Source: Polyangiaceae bacterium (GTDB lineage Bacteria; Myxococcota_A; Polyangia; Polyangiales; Polyangiaceae). From it: DNA of 64,000 bases. Position numbers and translations under genes: made by a program. The notes below the pieces were generated by a model that saw nothing but the letters and a program-made list of their open reading frames with translations, was not told the DNA's origin and searched no databases. Shown one piece after another: positions 52,407-62,430 of this stretch. The stretch covers positions 2,046,001-2,110,000 of the forward strand of contig JADJRH010000011.1 of the NCBI GenBank assembly GCA_016712345.1, in the 5' to 3' direction. Each line of letters opens with the position of its first letter. The first letter of the stretch is position 1.

Positions 52407-54851
52407 ATGCGAACTCTTCGCAGCAGATTCCTTTTGCCTTCCGTCGTCGCTTGTTTTTTCCCAATTCTCCCCATTGCGTGTCAAAGCGCCGACGACTCCA
52501 ATTCAGACGACCTGAAAGAGATCTCACCCCAAGGATGGGATGAAACACAAGAAGTGGACTCCAAAGACGATGGGCCTATTGCGGGTAGAATCATCGTCAA
52601 ATTTGCCCCTTCACTCGCTTCTGACCTCCGCAAACATTTGGCCGGCGGCGGGGATTTTTCACGATTTTCATTCCCTGAGCAGCTTGCTCAACTCAACTCC
52701 AAGTATAGCGTTGCGGCGGTGCGCCCCGTGTTCCGCGACCACGCGTCCGACGACGCAATTCGAGAGCAAATCGCTCAACGAATTGCTCAAGGGCGCGCCC
52801 TCGATCCCAATGTGGAGCTACCCCACCTTCAGGACATATTTGAAATCAGTTTTGACCCAACCGCGCCCTCCACGCGGCTCGCCCTTGAGTACACATTGAC
52901 TTCGGCTGATGTGATCGCAGCAGAGCCTTTATTTCCAGGTGTTCAAACATCATGTCCTCCCTCTGAACCCCTCTACGGCAGTCAGTGGGCGCCTCCGAGG
53001 ATCGAAGCGGACATTGCATGGTGCTCCGCCACCGGCGCCGGACAATCCGTCGCAGTGATTGATACCGGTATTGACAACACCCATCCCGACCTTGCCGGGC
53101 AGGTCGACAACAACGGCTTCGACTGTGTTGGAGGTCCAGGCGTTCTTCCATCCTTCAACGGTGCCCACGGCACAGAAATGGCCGGCATTATCGGTGCGGA
53201 CTTCAACGGCGTTGGAATGGCCGGTATGGCTCCCGATGCCACGCTTGTCAGTGTCAATGTGACCGATCCTTTGGGCATACCCGATCCAACATGCACTGCG
53301 TCGGGTATTCAATGGGCATCAAGCTATTCAGGCATTCTCAATATCAGTTTGGCATTCCGCGCCACGTCCTTCTTAATTGAAGATGCCATTGCGGCAGCCC
53401 ACGCACTCGACGCGTATATGGTCGCGTCGTCGGGCAATGATACAAGCATTTTTGCCGCCAATCCGGGCTATACTGAATGGGTAACCACCGTGGGTGCCAG
53501 CACTTCGGCCGACACTCTGTGGCCCATGTCCAACACAGGTTCCAAAATCGACGTTGTCGGTCCCGGCGATAACATTCTCTCCACCACTCCCGGAGGAGGG
53601 TATGTGTCAGGTTCAGGAACCTCGGCCGGCACCGCCCACGTTTCGGGGTTGGTCGCCCTTCTGCGTGAAGTGCAACCCACGTGGAACGTGGAGCAAATTC
53701 GACAAGCCGTCCGCCAAGGCGCCGACGACGCGAACGGCGGCGGATTTGATACAAGTATGGGCCACGGCCGCATCAACGCGAACAAGAGTGTTCAAATCGC
53801 CCAATCGGGCATACCGCGCCCCACGGCCAACATCATTGCACCCAAGTTTGATAAACGCATCAAAGGGAAAACCCAGGTGTACGGTTTCTCCGACGTGGAC
53901 ACCGGCGCCTCCGGCAATTACACCCTTGACTGGTCGTCGTCTCTTTCAGGCCCCTATACCGCCGTTTCAAGCGGCTCATTCACGGGTGGCTCCGTCCCCG
54001 GCAATCGACTCTTGGGCACGGTGAGCAATTCCACCTTCCCGAGCAGTGGAAGGTACTTCCTCAAGTTGACAAGCCGCGACAACACCAACGGCTTGACAAG
54101 CGTCGATTACAACGAAATCGAGGTTTGCGGAGGCTGCGCGCCCAAACCCGCAGGGATGATTGCTTGGTGGAAGTTTGATGTTTCCACCTGGCCAACAGCG
54201 GTTGACTCGGTGGGGTCCAACCACGGAAGTTATACAGGTCATGCCGTCCCCGGATATGAAGGGTATGTTCGCGACGCGGCAGGTTTCTTTGCCCGATCAA
54301 ACGACGCCGTTCACGCGCCGGCGGTATCACCGCCCAACTTCTATGAAATGACGGCCGAGGCCTGGGTACGTCGTCAAAACCCCGTTTCCCAGGGGATTAT
54401 TGCTTCATATCGCGCAACACCTACCCGTGGGTGGGAGTTGGGGATCACTTCCGGCGACACCCTCTACTTCTCTACCAATATCATGACTTCTTCGGTGGTC
54501 ACCCACGCCATTACAACAGCCCAGTTTGACGACTTCCGCTATCACCACGTCGCCGTGGTTGTTCGCAGGGTCAATCCCAACGCCCTCGTTCCTTTGGAGA
54601 TCGTCTTCTATGTCGACGGCGCCCCGCTATGCTGGGGTTCATACTGTGCCACTCAGTTCTCCCCAAGCGCCAACTTCCCAACCCCATCCTCGCCTGAATA
54701 CGTTCTGGGCGGCGGAACCAGCCTTGGATTCCTGACGGGTAATGCCGCGTTTGACGGCAACCTCGACGAAATTCAGGTATTCAACACCGCCGTCAGCGCG
54801 TCCGCCATCGCCGCCACTGCCGGCGCGGGCTGCGGCGGAACCTGCAATTAG
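52407..54851 (+). CDS. Secreted subtilisin-like (S8) protease with LamG domain
   Basis: 814 residues. Signal segment ending near PIACQ, possibly a lipobox; propeptide to about 190. Peptidase S8 domain with Asp near 218 (VIDTGID), His near 254 (GAHGTEMAG) and Ser near 409 (SGTSAGTAHVSG; GTSAGTAH in place of the usual GTSMAAPH). After a beta-rich spacer (TANIIAPKFDKRIKGKTQVY) there is a LamG/concanavalin-like domain from about 590 (AGMIAWWKFDVST ... NLDEIQVFNTAVS). It would be exported, mature by cutting its propeptide, and bind a surface or glycan through LamG. It fits a predatory or scavenging lifestyle. Confidence 0.92.
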   Translation: MRTLRSRFLLPSVVACFFPILPIACQSADDSNSDDLKEISPQGWDETQEVDSKDDGPIAGRIIVKFAPSLASDLRKHLAGGGDFSRFSFPEQLAQLNSKYSVAAVRPVFRDHASDDAIREQIAQRIAQGRALDPNVELPHLQDIFEISFDPTAPSTRLALEYTLTSADVIAAEPLFPGVQTSCPPSEPLYGSQWAPPRIEADIAWCSATGAGQSVAVIDTGIDNTHPDLAGQVDNNGFDCVGGPGVLPSFNGAHGTEMAGIIGADFNGVGMAGMAPDATLVSVNVTDPLGIPDPTCTASGIQWASSYSGILNISLAFRATSFLIEDAIAAAHALDAYMVASSGNDTSIFAANPGYTEWVTTVGASTSADTLWPMSNTGSKIDVVGPGDNILSTTPGGGYVSGSGTSAGTAHVSGLVALLREVQPTWNVEQIRQAVRQGADDANGGGFDTSMGHGRINANKSVQIAQSGIPRPTANIIAPKFDKRIKGKTQVYGFSDVDTGASGNYTLDWSSSLSGPYTAVSSGSFTGGSVPGNRLLGTVSNSTFPSSGRYFLKLTSRDNTNGLTSVDYNEIEVCGGCAPKPAGMIAWWKFDVSTWPTAVDSVGSNHGSYTGHAVPGYEGYVRDAAGFFARSNDAVHAPAVSPPNFYEMTAEAWVRRQNPVSQGIIASYRATPTRGWELGITSGDTLYFSTNIMTSSVVTHAITTAQFDDFRYHHVAVVVRRVNPNALVPLEIVFYVDGAPLCWGSYCATQFSPSANFPTPSSPEYVLGGGTSLGFLTGNAAFDGNLDEIQVFNTAVSASAIAATAGAGCGGTCN

Positions 54852-54909
54852 TCAGCTCGTCGTCGGACCGTTGTTGACGGCGGCCGGCCCCCGTGGGAAT
54901 AGCCTTCCC

Positions 54910-55473
54910 ATGAATTCAGATCTACCCACCAACCTCGCAGAGCTTCAAGGAGCGCATCGCCGAGGTGCCAAACTGCACTATTTATTCTTTTGGGGTCACA
55001 CACCCAAGGCCGGCAACAGTCCGGTGGGTAAAGAGTGTTTGAGCCAATGGTACCCTGCGCCTTTCAAGGCAGAGGGTCATACCTTTCCCACCGCCGAACA
55101 TTACATGATGTATCAAAAATCGGTTTTGTTCGGTGATTCAGAAACGGCGGCAAAAATCTTGGGAGCGCCCAGTCCAGCCGCCGCAAAAGACCTCGGGCGA
55201 TCGGCTCGCGGGTTTGACCAGGCGGTGTGGGAGAGCCAACGCCTACCCATCGTCGCCGCCGGGAATGAAGCGAAATTTTCCCAACATCCTGAGTTGCTTT
55301 CGTTTCTACTTTCCACAAACAACAAAGTCCTTGTTGAAGCGAGCCCGCGCGATCGCGTGTGGGGCATTGGAATGTCAGAAACCCACGAACACGCTCAAAA
55401 CCCACTGGAGTGGCGCGGACTCAACCTCTTGGGTTTTGCCTTGATGATCGCTCGCCAACGCCTTGCCAAATAG
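54910..55473 (+). CDS. NADAR-family (YbiA-like) N-glycosidase
   Basis: 187 residues from the ATG at 54910. Family motifs: LFFWGHTP near 30, WYPAPFKAEG, FPTAEHYMMYQKSVLFGD and GRSARGFDQAVWESQR, with DRVWGIGM toward the end. NADAR/YbiA proteins cleave N-glycosidic bonds in riboflavin-pathway intermediates or remove ADP-ribose from modified guanine; some take part in phage-defence contexts. Length and motifs are normal. The gene starts 58 bp after the protease gene, and its stop abuts the stop of the convergent S41 gene. Confidence 0.88.
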   Translation: MNSDLPTNLAELQGAHRRGAKLHYLFFWGHTPKAGNSPVGKECLSQWYPAPFKAEGHTFPTAEHYMMYQKSVLFGDSETAAKILGAPSPAAAKDLGRSARGFDQAVWESQRLPIVAAGNEAKFSQHPELLSFLLSTNNKVLVEASPRDRVWGIGMSETHEHAQNPLEWRGLNLLGFALMIARQRLAK

Positions 55474-57726
55474 CTAAAGCGACTGAAGGTACACAATCGC
55501 GGCGTTCAACTCAGGATCGTCCCCCGCCGCAAAGTCCAACGGGGACAACTCAACTTCCACGTCAGGTACAATTCCCACGCCGTGAAAAACGCTCTTTTGA
55601 GCGTCCGAGTGAAGCACTTCCATTCCGGTAAAGCTAAACGCATATAGGCCCGGCAGTTGAACACCTGTAATGTTCCCATTCGTCCCCGCGCTCTGACGGC
55701 CAATTACAGTCACGCGCTCCGCGTCCACAAGCATTGTTGAAAAGTTCTCTGCGGCCGAAACAGTATGGTGACCCACCAGTAGAACAATAGGCTCCACAAA
55801 CGACGGATTGGAAAGCGGCGTGAGAGACAGCTGGCTCTCATCCACCGTCCGCTCATCGGGCCCTGTCAACACCGGAACGCGAAATACCGGCGAACCAAAG
55901 TTTTTTTGAATGAGCCTCCGCGCCGCCGTGTAATGGTCTATCCCTGGGTAGCCTCGCATGTCGATCACAAGGCCCTTGGCGCCGGCCGCTTCTGTCAGCG
56001 CGGCGCCAAACGCGCTGTTGGTGGTGAGGACAGTCGCGTCCATGTTGATATAGTATAGATCCGACGCACCCAAATCACTCAAAAACCCGGCCGGCCGATC
56101 TGTCGCAACCCACACATTCTCCACGTCGGCAAAGGGTAGGGGATCGACAACCAGCGTTTTTTCAACCCCGTTCGTATCTGTCAGTCCAAACTCGGTGGGC
56201 CCTTTCAGGTAGAGCATTTGGCGAGCGGCAATGTCAAATTGATACCCCGGTGTGGCCCCACCCGAGAGGGCCATTTCAGTTGCCATGAACTCGCTCGCAG
56301 CAACACCCGCGATCGACGTGATTGTATCGCCCGGCGACACCCCTGCCGCCACCGATCGACGCACCACGGGGGCACCGTTGATATCTTCAATCATCACCCC
56401 AAAAAAACCTGTCACACCCGACTCAGGATCGCGCACAAAGTTGTGCCCGTCCACGAGAGCGTTTCCAAGTCGCCGCAGCGAACGAATCCTGTCACTTGCC
56501 ATTGGAGTCGAGGGTAGATCCTGCGTTGTTTCTACCAGTCGGTCGTCGATCGTGTCGCCCACTGTCTCAAAATAAGGGTAGAAAAGTCGAGCAGCGCCGT
56601 GCGCCACAATCAACGCTGCCCGCGCATCGCCGAGCGGTGTGATTTTGGGCTCCTGGTCGTCAAAGGGAAGAAGTTTCTTAATGGAAGGTCGCGCCGCTTC
56701 TCCGAGAGGAACATCTCCCGGTGCGCCTTTTTGCAAGATTGTTTCAGCGAAGCACTCCGGCACTGCTGAACGCTCGTCGGCAGGCAAAGCGTCCGGCAAA
56801 CGCGTTCCGTCCTCCAAAACAAGATCTCGAAAACGGTAAGCCACGCCCGATGTGCCCAGGCCTTGCCAGCGGCTTTCTGCCAATTCCACACGCAGGTCTT
56901 CACCCACGAGCCAAGCCCGTTTTGCCATCCGAAATGTGACCGCCGCTTCCACCGCATCGGGCGTCATGACAGCCGATGTCAACATCGCAATGGGTAGATC
57001 GGTCGCGCCTGATGCGCTCCATTCCGGCAGCGCAATCTGCTCAACGCTCATTGTGTACACATTCTGAGCGCTGAACATCTCGTCCACCATCCCATTGTGC
57101 TTGCGAACTTTAGCAGCCAGCCCCGGAACCGGGGTTGACAGCGCGGGCGCAACAGCAGCGGCGATCGCTTCACGAAGACCCGGCACCCACGGTAGATTTC
57201 GAAGGTCCACAAGCACCGCCTGCGTTTCGCTGGGATAGTTGACCTCACCCGTTCCGGGTACCACGATCGCCACCGTTCCTACCATTTTTACTTCAGCCGG
57301 CCCAAGGGTAGGTTGCTCCGCGGACGTGGCCCCCGGGCACACAACGCCGGGTAGAGCCGTTGTGTACGCACTCGGATCCGCCCCGTCCCACGCTCCATCC
57401 AAAGCCAGCGCGGTTGCCAACGCTTGATCCGCCGCACGATACTCTGAAACCGGACCAAAAAAGCGCACCTGAGCGTGAAGTGCCGACCAGCTCAAGAGGG
57501 TAGATTGGGTAGGTGGAGCGCCCCCGGGTAGACGCTCGCACCAGTCGGAAGAGGGCGGCTCGGGAATCTGTGCGTCGCACTCCACCGTTCCTCCTGTGGA
57601 CCCGCCGGTGGATCCGCCCGCACCACCGCCGCCGGTCGATGTATTTGAACCATCGCACCCACCCGCGATCAGCGGCAGAAACAAGAGTGGGGCAGCCATC
57701 GACACAACGCAGGTGACGTTTCGCAT
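55474..57726 (-). CDS. S41-family peptidase lipoprotein with PDZ-like domain
   Basis: 750 residues from the ATG at 57726. Signal segment with lipobox AGGC, then a Gly/Ser/Thr linker (GGGGAGGSTGGSTGG). A large N-terminal region of unknown fold is followed by a PDZ-like segment (TGFFGVMIEDINGAPVVRRS ... SPGDTITSIAG) and an S41 catalytic domain with GLVIDMRGYPG and the Ser657 motif TVSAAENFS. These resemble C-terminal processing peptidases and tricorn-like proteins. It is probably anchored to the cell surface or outer membrane. It diverges from the carboxypeptidase gene at 57877. Confidence 0.88.
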   Translation of the reverse strand: MRNVTCVVSMAAPLLFLPLIAGGCDGSNTSTGGGGAGGSTGGSTGGTVECDAQIPEPPSSDWCERLPGGAPPTQSTLLSWSALHAQVRFFGPVSEYRAADQALATALALDGAWDGADPSAYTTALPGVVCPGATSAEQPTLGPAEVKMVGTVAIVVPGTGEVNYPSETQAVLVDLRNLPWVPGLREAIAAAVAPALSTPVPGLAAKVRKHNGMVDEMFSAQNVYTMSVEQIALPEWSASGATDLPIAMLTSAVMTPDAVEAAVTFRMAKRAWLVGEDLRVELAESRWQGLGTSGVAYRFRDLVLEDGTRLPDALPADERSAVPECFAETILQKGAPGDVPLGEAARPSIKKLLPFDDQEPKITPLGDARAALIVAHGAARLFYPYFETVGDTIDDRLVETTQDLPSTPMASDRIRSLRRLGNALVDGHNFVRDPESGVTGFFGVMIEDINGAPVVRRSVAAGVSPGDTITSIAGVAASEFMATEMALSGGATPGYQFDIAARQMLYLKGPTEFGLTDTNGVEKTLVVDPLPFADVENVWVATDRPAGFLSDLGASDLYYINMDATVLTTNSAFGAALTEAAGAKGLVIDMRGYPGIDHYTAARRLIQKNFGSPVFRVPVLTGPDERTVDESQLSLTPLSNPSFVEPIVLLVGHHTVSAAENFSTMLVDAERVTVIGRQSAGTNGNITGVQLPGLYAFSFTGMEVLHSDAQKSVFHGVGIVPDVEVELSPLDFAAGDDPELNAAIVYLQSL

Positions 57727-57876
57727 GCCCGCGAGCATACTCTGACCTACCCACGAGTAAAAGCACCATTCGAAAAACTTGCCGCCAACCGTCGCGGTAA
57801 AACCGCATCTCCGTAAAAATCTCGGACACGAAGGATGGCCTTGCGCTCTTGCCGCAAACCGGCTCTCCTGGTTAAC

Positions 57877-59622
57877 ATGAGTCAACAGCCCCTACCCATT
57901 CGCTCGCTGGCAGCGCGCCTGCTTGCCGTGTCGTTGGCCGCTGGATGCGGCTGGATTTCGTGCGTCGAGCCTACAGATGCCCCGTCGCCTTACAAGGCCG
58001 ACATCGCCGAAGACGGTAACGACGAGTCGCCGCCGCAAAAGGAGCCACAGCAGGTATCCAAAACGGACCTATTGCTGGTGAAGGTTCATTATCAAAACGA
58101 TGAAACGCTTGCCCGCTTGGTAGAACGCATTGACGTTCTTGAACACGCCGACCGCAAAGCCCACACAGTGGACGCGCTGATTGAAACCGATGTGTACCAA
58201 TCGCTTCTCGCCGAAGGTTTTCAGGTGGACGTTGATGAAGAACAGTCTGAACTGTTGCGCCTCGCGCCGTACATGACCATTTCAGGTTACTCGTGCTATC
58301 GCACTGTTGAAGAAACCATCGCTTCGATGAATGCGCTCGCCGCCGCACACCCCAACCTTGTCAACGTTGTCGACATCGGCGATTCGTACGACAAGGTAAA
58401 GGCCGGTGGTAACCCGGGTTATGACATGTTGGGCATGGTCATTACCAACGAGTCTATTTCAGGCACAAAACCCCGCTTCTTTTTAATGGGAGGTTTCCAC
58501 GCGCGTGAATACCCGGGGCCTGAATTGGCCATGCGATTCGCCGAACAGGTGGTTGCCGGATATGGCACCGACGCCGAGGCCACGTGGCTGCTCGACAACT
58601 TTGAACTTCACGTTTTTCCGCAAACCAACCCCGACGGCCGAAAAATCGCAGAACAGGGGTATCTGCACCGCAAAAACAACAACCGCTCCAAGGGCAAGTG
58701 TTCCGACCCTTCCACTCAAACCAACCACTACGGAATTGACCTCAACAGAAACCACTCTTTCAAGTACGGAGGCGCCGGCACAAGCACCCAAGCTTGCAAT
58801 CAATTCTACCGCGGTCCTTCCGCCGCTTCAGAACCTGAAACGGCGGCCATTCAAAATTACCTTTCAGCCATTTTCCCCGACCAACGCGGCCCGCTTGATA
58901 CCGACCCAGCACCGGCCGACGCAACCGGCGTCATGCTCTCGCTTCACAGCTACGGGCCCCAAGTTCTCACCCCTTGGGCATGGAGTTCATCGGCACCCCC
59001 CAACAATGCGGCGCTGCAAACCCTCGGTCGAAAGTTTGGATACCACAACGGGTATGAAGTGTGCCAATTCAACAACTGCTTGTACGCCGCCACCGGCACC
59101 ACCGACGATTGGGCCTACGGTCAACTGGGTGTGGCGAGTTACACGTGGGAAATGGGTACACAATTTTTTGAAACGTGTTCCGCTTTTGAATCTACCCTGC
59201 TACCCGGAGCCATGCCCGCGCTGTGGGCCGCATTCAAAGCCGCGCGGCGGCCTTACCAAAACCCCGCTGGTCCCGACACAGTGAGCCTCGCTCTCTCGGC
59301 GTCGTCGGTGTCCGCGGGCACGGTTGTTACCGTTACAGCAAACGTTGATGATACACGGTATAACAGCAACGGATGGGGGAGCGAACCTACCCAACCCATC
59401 GCCGCGGCTCGCTACACTCTAAACGTGCCGTCTTGGTCCGCTGGGGCCACAACATTTGCCCTCGCTGCGGCGGACGGAACGTTTGACACCTCGGTAGAGT
59501 CGGTAACAGGTCAAATCGATACCGCGGGTTGGTCGGCCGGCCGCTACCTGATCCTGGTAGAAGGTGCCGACACAGCGGGCAACTGGGGTTCTCCGACCGG
59601 CATTTTCCTCGATGTCAACTGA
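57877..59622 (+). CDS. M14 zinc carboxypeptidase lipoprotein
   Basis: 581 residues from the ATG at 57877, chosen because it directly precedes a signal segment with lipobox LAAGC; an ATG at 57835 has poor spacing to its GAAGG. Zinc ligands His208 and Glu211 (GGFHAREYPGPE) and His357 (LSLHSYG), substrate residues in DLNRNHSF, and catalytic Glu425 (YTWEMG) are all present, so it should be active. A C-terminal beta domain (about 470-581, SLALSASSVSAGTVVTVTAN) resembles bacterial Ig-like modules. It would remove C-terminal residues from peptides outside the cell. It shares a divergent promoter region with the S41 gene. Confidence 0.92.
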   Translation: MSQQPLPIRSLAARLLAVSLAAGCGWISCVEPTDAPSPYKADIAEDGNDESPPQKEPQQVSKTDLLLVKVHYQNDETLARLVERIDVLEHADRKAHTVDALIETDVYQSLLAEGFQVDVDEEQSELLRLAPYMTISGYSCYRTVEETIASMNALAAAHPNLVNVVDIGDSYDKVKAGGNPGYDMLGMVITNESISGTKPRFFLMGGFHAREYPGPELAMRFAEQVVAGYGTDAEATWLLDNFELHVFPQTNPDGRKIAEQGYLHRKNNNRSKGKCSDPSTQTNHYGIDLNRNHSFKYGGAGTSTQACNQFYRGPSAASEPETAAIQNYLSAIFPDQRGPLDTDPAPADATGVMLSLHSYGPQVLTPWAWSSSAPPNNAALQTLGRKFGYHNGYEVCQFNNCLYAATGTTDDWAYGQLGVASYTWEMGTQFFETCSAFESTLLPGAMPALWAAFKAARRPYQNPAGPDTVSLALSASSVSAGTVVTVTANVDDTRYNSNGWGSEPTQPIAAARYTLNVPSWSAGATTFALAAADGTFDTSVESVTGQIDTAGWSAGRYLILVEGADTAGNWGSPTGIFLDVN

Positions 59623-59705
59623 CCACGGTTCAAATCGCCCCGGTGTCGCTCTTCAAGCGTACCGTTCAACGTGAGCAAAGTGTACACTGAAAAAAAGGTA
59701 TGTTG

Positions 59706-60417
59706 TTACCCGCCCGCGATTGGCGGTGGAGCCTTGGAGCGAAGTTTTACGAGCATTTCTTGAAAATGGGCTCGCCGCCTGTCATCCTCCGGCAGCCCAT
59801 TCACTTCGCGAGTCAATTCTGCCTCAGCGTTGGTCAGATCGCCCGCCATCCTATAAAAGACCGACCTCAGATAGTGGAGCCCCGCTACCTGACCTACAAT
59901 GGCCAGCAACATATCAGCGTATTGCAGCCCTCGCGCTGCTGTTTCGAGGCCCTTCTTTCCAGCCCATTGCCACCATAAAAAGGTGGTAGGCCGTCATTCC
60001 ACTCACCTTCCGGCGCAGCCGTTCTACCATTTGAGGTTGGAGAGCGGTTGCGGGCCAGTCGAGCAGGGCCGCCCATGTCTCACCCTCCAAATTGGGATCG
60101 CCGTACCGGCAGGCCTCGGGCAAAAGAGCGCGGGCAGCGTGCAATTCACCGGCGAAAAACGCCTCCACAAACCGATTCCACCGCGCGACCCGCAACAAGT
60201 CTCGAAACGCCGCCGGTTCACTCTCCGCCAAATTCAAAATCACCGATTCAGCAACCACCGATTCATACGTGGCGCTTTCATCAAAGTCTTCTCGGCGCCA
60301 CTGTCCCTGATAAAAAGAATAGGTAGAATGGCACCGCGATCCCCCGATTTGTACCGACGCCCCTTCTTTCATGCGGAGGAGAGCTTCTTCCACTTCGGCC
60401 GCAGATAAAAGAGTCAT
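59706..60417 (-). pseudogene. Frameshifted gene for an unrecognised helical protein
   Basis: From the ATG at 60417 (AAGGGCAGG upstream) the frame runs to a stop at 59914. Near 59948-59952 the coding strand has GAAGGGCCTCGAA; with one G fewer the frame would continue as KEGLETAARGLQYADMLLAI directly into the frame ending at 59706. Joined, it gives about 237 residues: an N-terminal part with SVQIGGSRCHSTYSFYQGQW and a helical C-terminal part with TPR-like character (SVFYRMAGDLTNAEAELTRE). Either the gene is broken by a one-base insertion in a G run or the base is a sequencing error. Function unknown. Confidence 0.75.
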
Positions 60418-60640
60418 GCCTGCCCTTTGTAGCGATCGGTTTCGAAAGTCGAACGCGCTGCCATGTGTACGCATTGACGATGGTAAGAAACGATGCCGCG
60501 TCTTGCTCGACGGCGGATGGCCGCTTCAACCTCCGGGGTGCAAGCGGTCTAAGGGAATACTATCGTATTGCCTCCCATGCAAGTCTATTCGACACTTCAG
60601 GCCCGGGGAAACTGCGGCAATGCGGCGAACAATGAAGTCG
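60418..60640. other. Intergenic stretch with GTGTACGCATT site
   Basis: No gene is seen. GTGTACGCATT near 60465-60475 equals one arm of the inverted repeat at 50530-50560. Confidence 0.4.
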
Positions 60641-62287
60641 CTACGGGAGCACTTGAGGGAGCTTGGCGATCAGCATGTCGGGCTTGTCGGCCGTGACCAT
60701 AAGTCCAAACCCCATGTCGATAGTCGCATTAAACGATCCGCCCACAACAAGGTACCCACTCGAGTCATAGGCAACACCTTCAAAACGCCTCTCCGGTGAG
60801 TTGAGCGCGCTTGGCGGACCGTATAGTTTTGCTGTTACAAAGCTGCCATTTTGGTCAACCGTCACAATCGCACCATTGGTAAGCAATCCAAACGAGTCGA
60901 GTGTCGGCCCACCCAAGCCTGTCAGGTCAAACACGTCGGGGGCGCTTCCAACAAATGTCACATTCCCAGACGGTGAGGCGGCCATGTCGTTGACAAATCC
61001 AGGCCCCTTGTACTGCTTTGTCCAAACGTGATTGCCCGCGGAATCGAGCCGCACAATCACCTTGGTTCCATTGTTCTCAACAACCTGACCACCGCCGAAA
61101 TCCACCACGTCGTTAAAGTTTGCGGCCAGGTAGATTTCGCCCTGCGGACCAATTGTATGAGTTGTAATCTGAGCACCAAACTGGCCAAAAACCTTACTCC
61201 AAACATGATTGCCTTGGCCGTCGAATTTTGCCAAAAATCCACCGTTCGACGTTGTCAGTGCGCCACCCCCAAAGTTGACTGTGCCTTCGTACGAACCTGA
61301 AATGACGGCGTTGCCGTTGACATCGACCGTCAGGTCATTCAACTCTTCACCCCATTGCCCCATCGACTCGGCGTCCCCAAATCGCTTACTGTAAATGTGA
61401 TTGCCGTTGGGGTCAAACTTGGCTAGAAAAAGGTCACTGTCATATTGACCGGCGGTTGTCAGCGGCCCACCGCCCAAGTCCATACTTCCCCTGAAATCGC
61501 CTGCCGCGATCACGTTGCCCGCGTTGTCGAAAGCGATCTCCCCACCCAAATATCCGGGTTGCATGGCGGTGTCGCCAAATCGCTTGCTCCACAAATGATT
61601 GCCCGAGCCGTCGAATTTGACAATAAACAAATCCTGTTCAGACCCGGTAGAGGTCAAACCTCCTCCTCCGAAATCGATCGTTAGGCGAAATCCGCCGATC
61701 ACAGCGATGTTTCCCGCTCCGTCAACGGCCACCCCATAACAATCCTGAGGTGTACCATTGCCAAAATTTTTGGCCCACAGGACGGCGCCCGTTGGGTCGA
61801 GCTTTGCCACAAAAATGTCAGAGTCGGTGGGTGGCTTGTTTGGAATTGAGTTGGCTACGAGCGTGGCACCATCCATGGCAAATGTGCCTCGCATGAGCCC
61901 CACCATCACAATATTGCCATTTGAATCTACGCCAACGTCGGTTACCTCTTGGCGCGTATCATCGCCGAATTGGCGGGCCCATCCATCCAACATGGGAGGC
62001 ATTCCACCCGTGCCGCCCGTTCCACTTGTACTGCCACCGGTGCTGCTCGTACTGCCGCCTCCGGTTGCGCCGCTTCCGCCGGTGCCGCTTGTTGTTCCCA
62101 TTCCGCCTTGACCCGCGGTGCCTGTGCTTCCGCCTGTCGAAGAGGTTTGACCTCCCGCGCCGCCGGTCCCACCGCTCCCTCCTTTGCCGCCCACAAGTTT
62201 GTCGTCGACACAACCGGTTAGGGTAGAAAACGCCAAAAGTGCTGTAGAATAAGCCAAAATGCCAAGTATACCACCGGTGCGTTTCAT
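60641..62287 (-). CDS. Propeller-like lipoprotein with Gly/Ser/Thr linker, 548 aa
   Basis: Signal segment with lipobox LTGC (Cys26), then about 70 residues of Gly/Ser/Thr repeats (GGSGGTGGAGGQTSSTGGST...). The body contains about seven repeats of the form VDGAGNIAVIGGF ... DLFIVKFDGSGNHLWSKRFG, the SBBP/beta-propeller pattern common in myxobacterial surface lipoproteins. No catalytic residues are evident. A surface-exposed binding or structural role is likely. It lies 143 bp downstream of the anti-sigma-like gene on the same strand and may share its regulation. Confidence 0.85.
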   Translation of the reverse strand: MKRTGGILGILAYSTALLAFSTLTGCVDDKLVGGKGGSGGTGGAGGQTSSTGGSTGTAGQGGMGTTSGTGGSGATGGGSTSSTGGSTSGTGGTGGMPPMLDGWARQFGDDTRQEVTDVGVDSNGNIVMVGLMRGTFAMDGATLVANSIPNKPPTDSDIFVAKLDPTGAVLWAKNFGNGTPQDCYGVAVDGAGNIAVIGGFRLTIDFGGGGLTSTGSEQDLFIVKFDGSGNHLWSKRFGDTAMQPGYLGGEIAFDNAGNVIAAGDFRGSMDLGGGPLTTAGQYDSDLFLAKFDPNGNHIYSKRFGDAESMGQWGEELNDLTVDVNGNAVISGSYEGTVNFGGGALTTSNGGFLAKFDGQGNHVWSKVFGQFGAQITTHTIGPQGEIYLAANFNDVVDFGGGQVVENNGTKVIVRLDSAGNHVWTKQYKGPGFVNDMAASPSGNVTFVGSAPDVFDLTGLGGPTLDSFGLLTNGAIVTVDQNGSFVTAKLYGPPSALNSPERRFEGVAYDSSGYLVVGGSFNATIDMGFGLMVTADKPDMLIAKLPQVLP

Positions 62288-62430
62288 TGGATTACCTCAG
62301 AAAAGGGCAAGAGTTGCCCGACTACCCGTTGGCATTTGGGCCTCGCGGGAAGGTCGGCGATCGTGGGTCGCAATACCTTTATGGCGGGGGCGAGTTTCTT
62401 TTTTGAATTGCCTGTCGACTTTTTTTTAGA

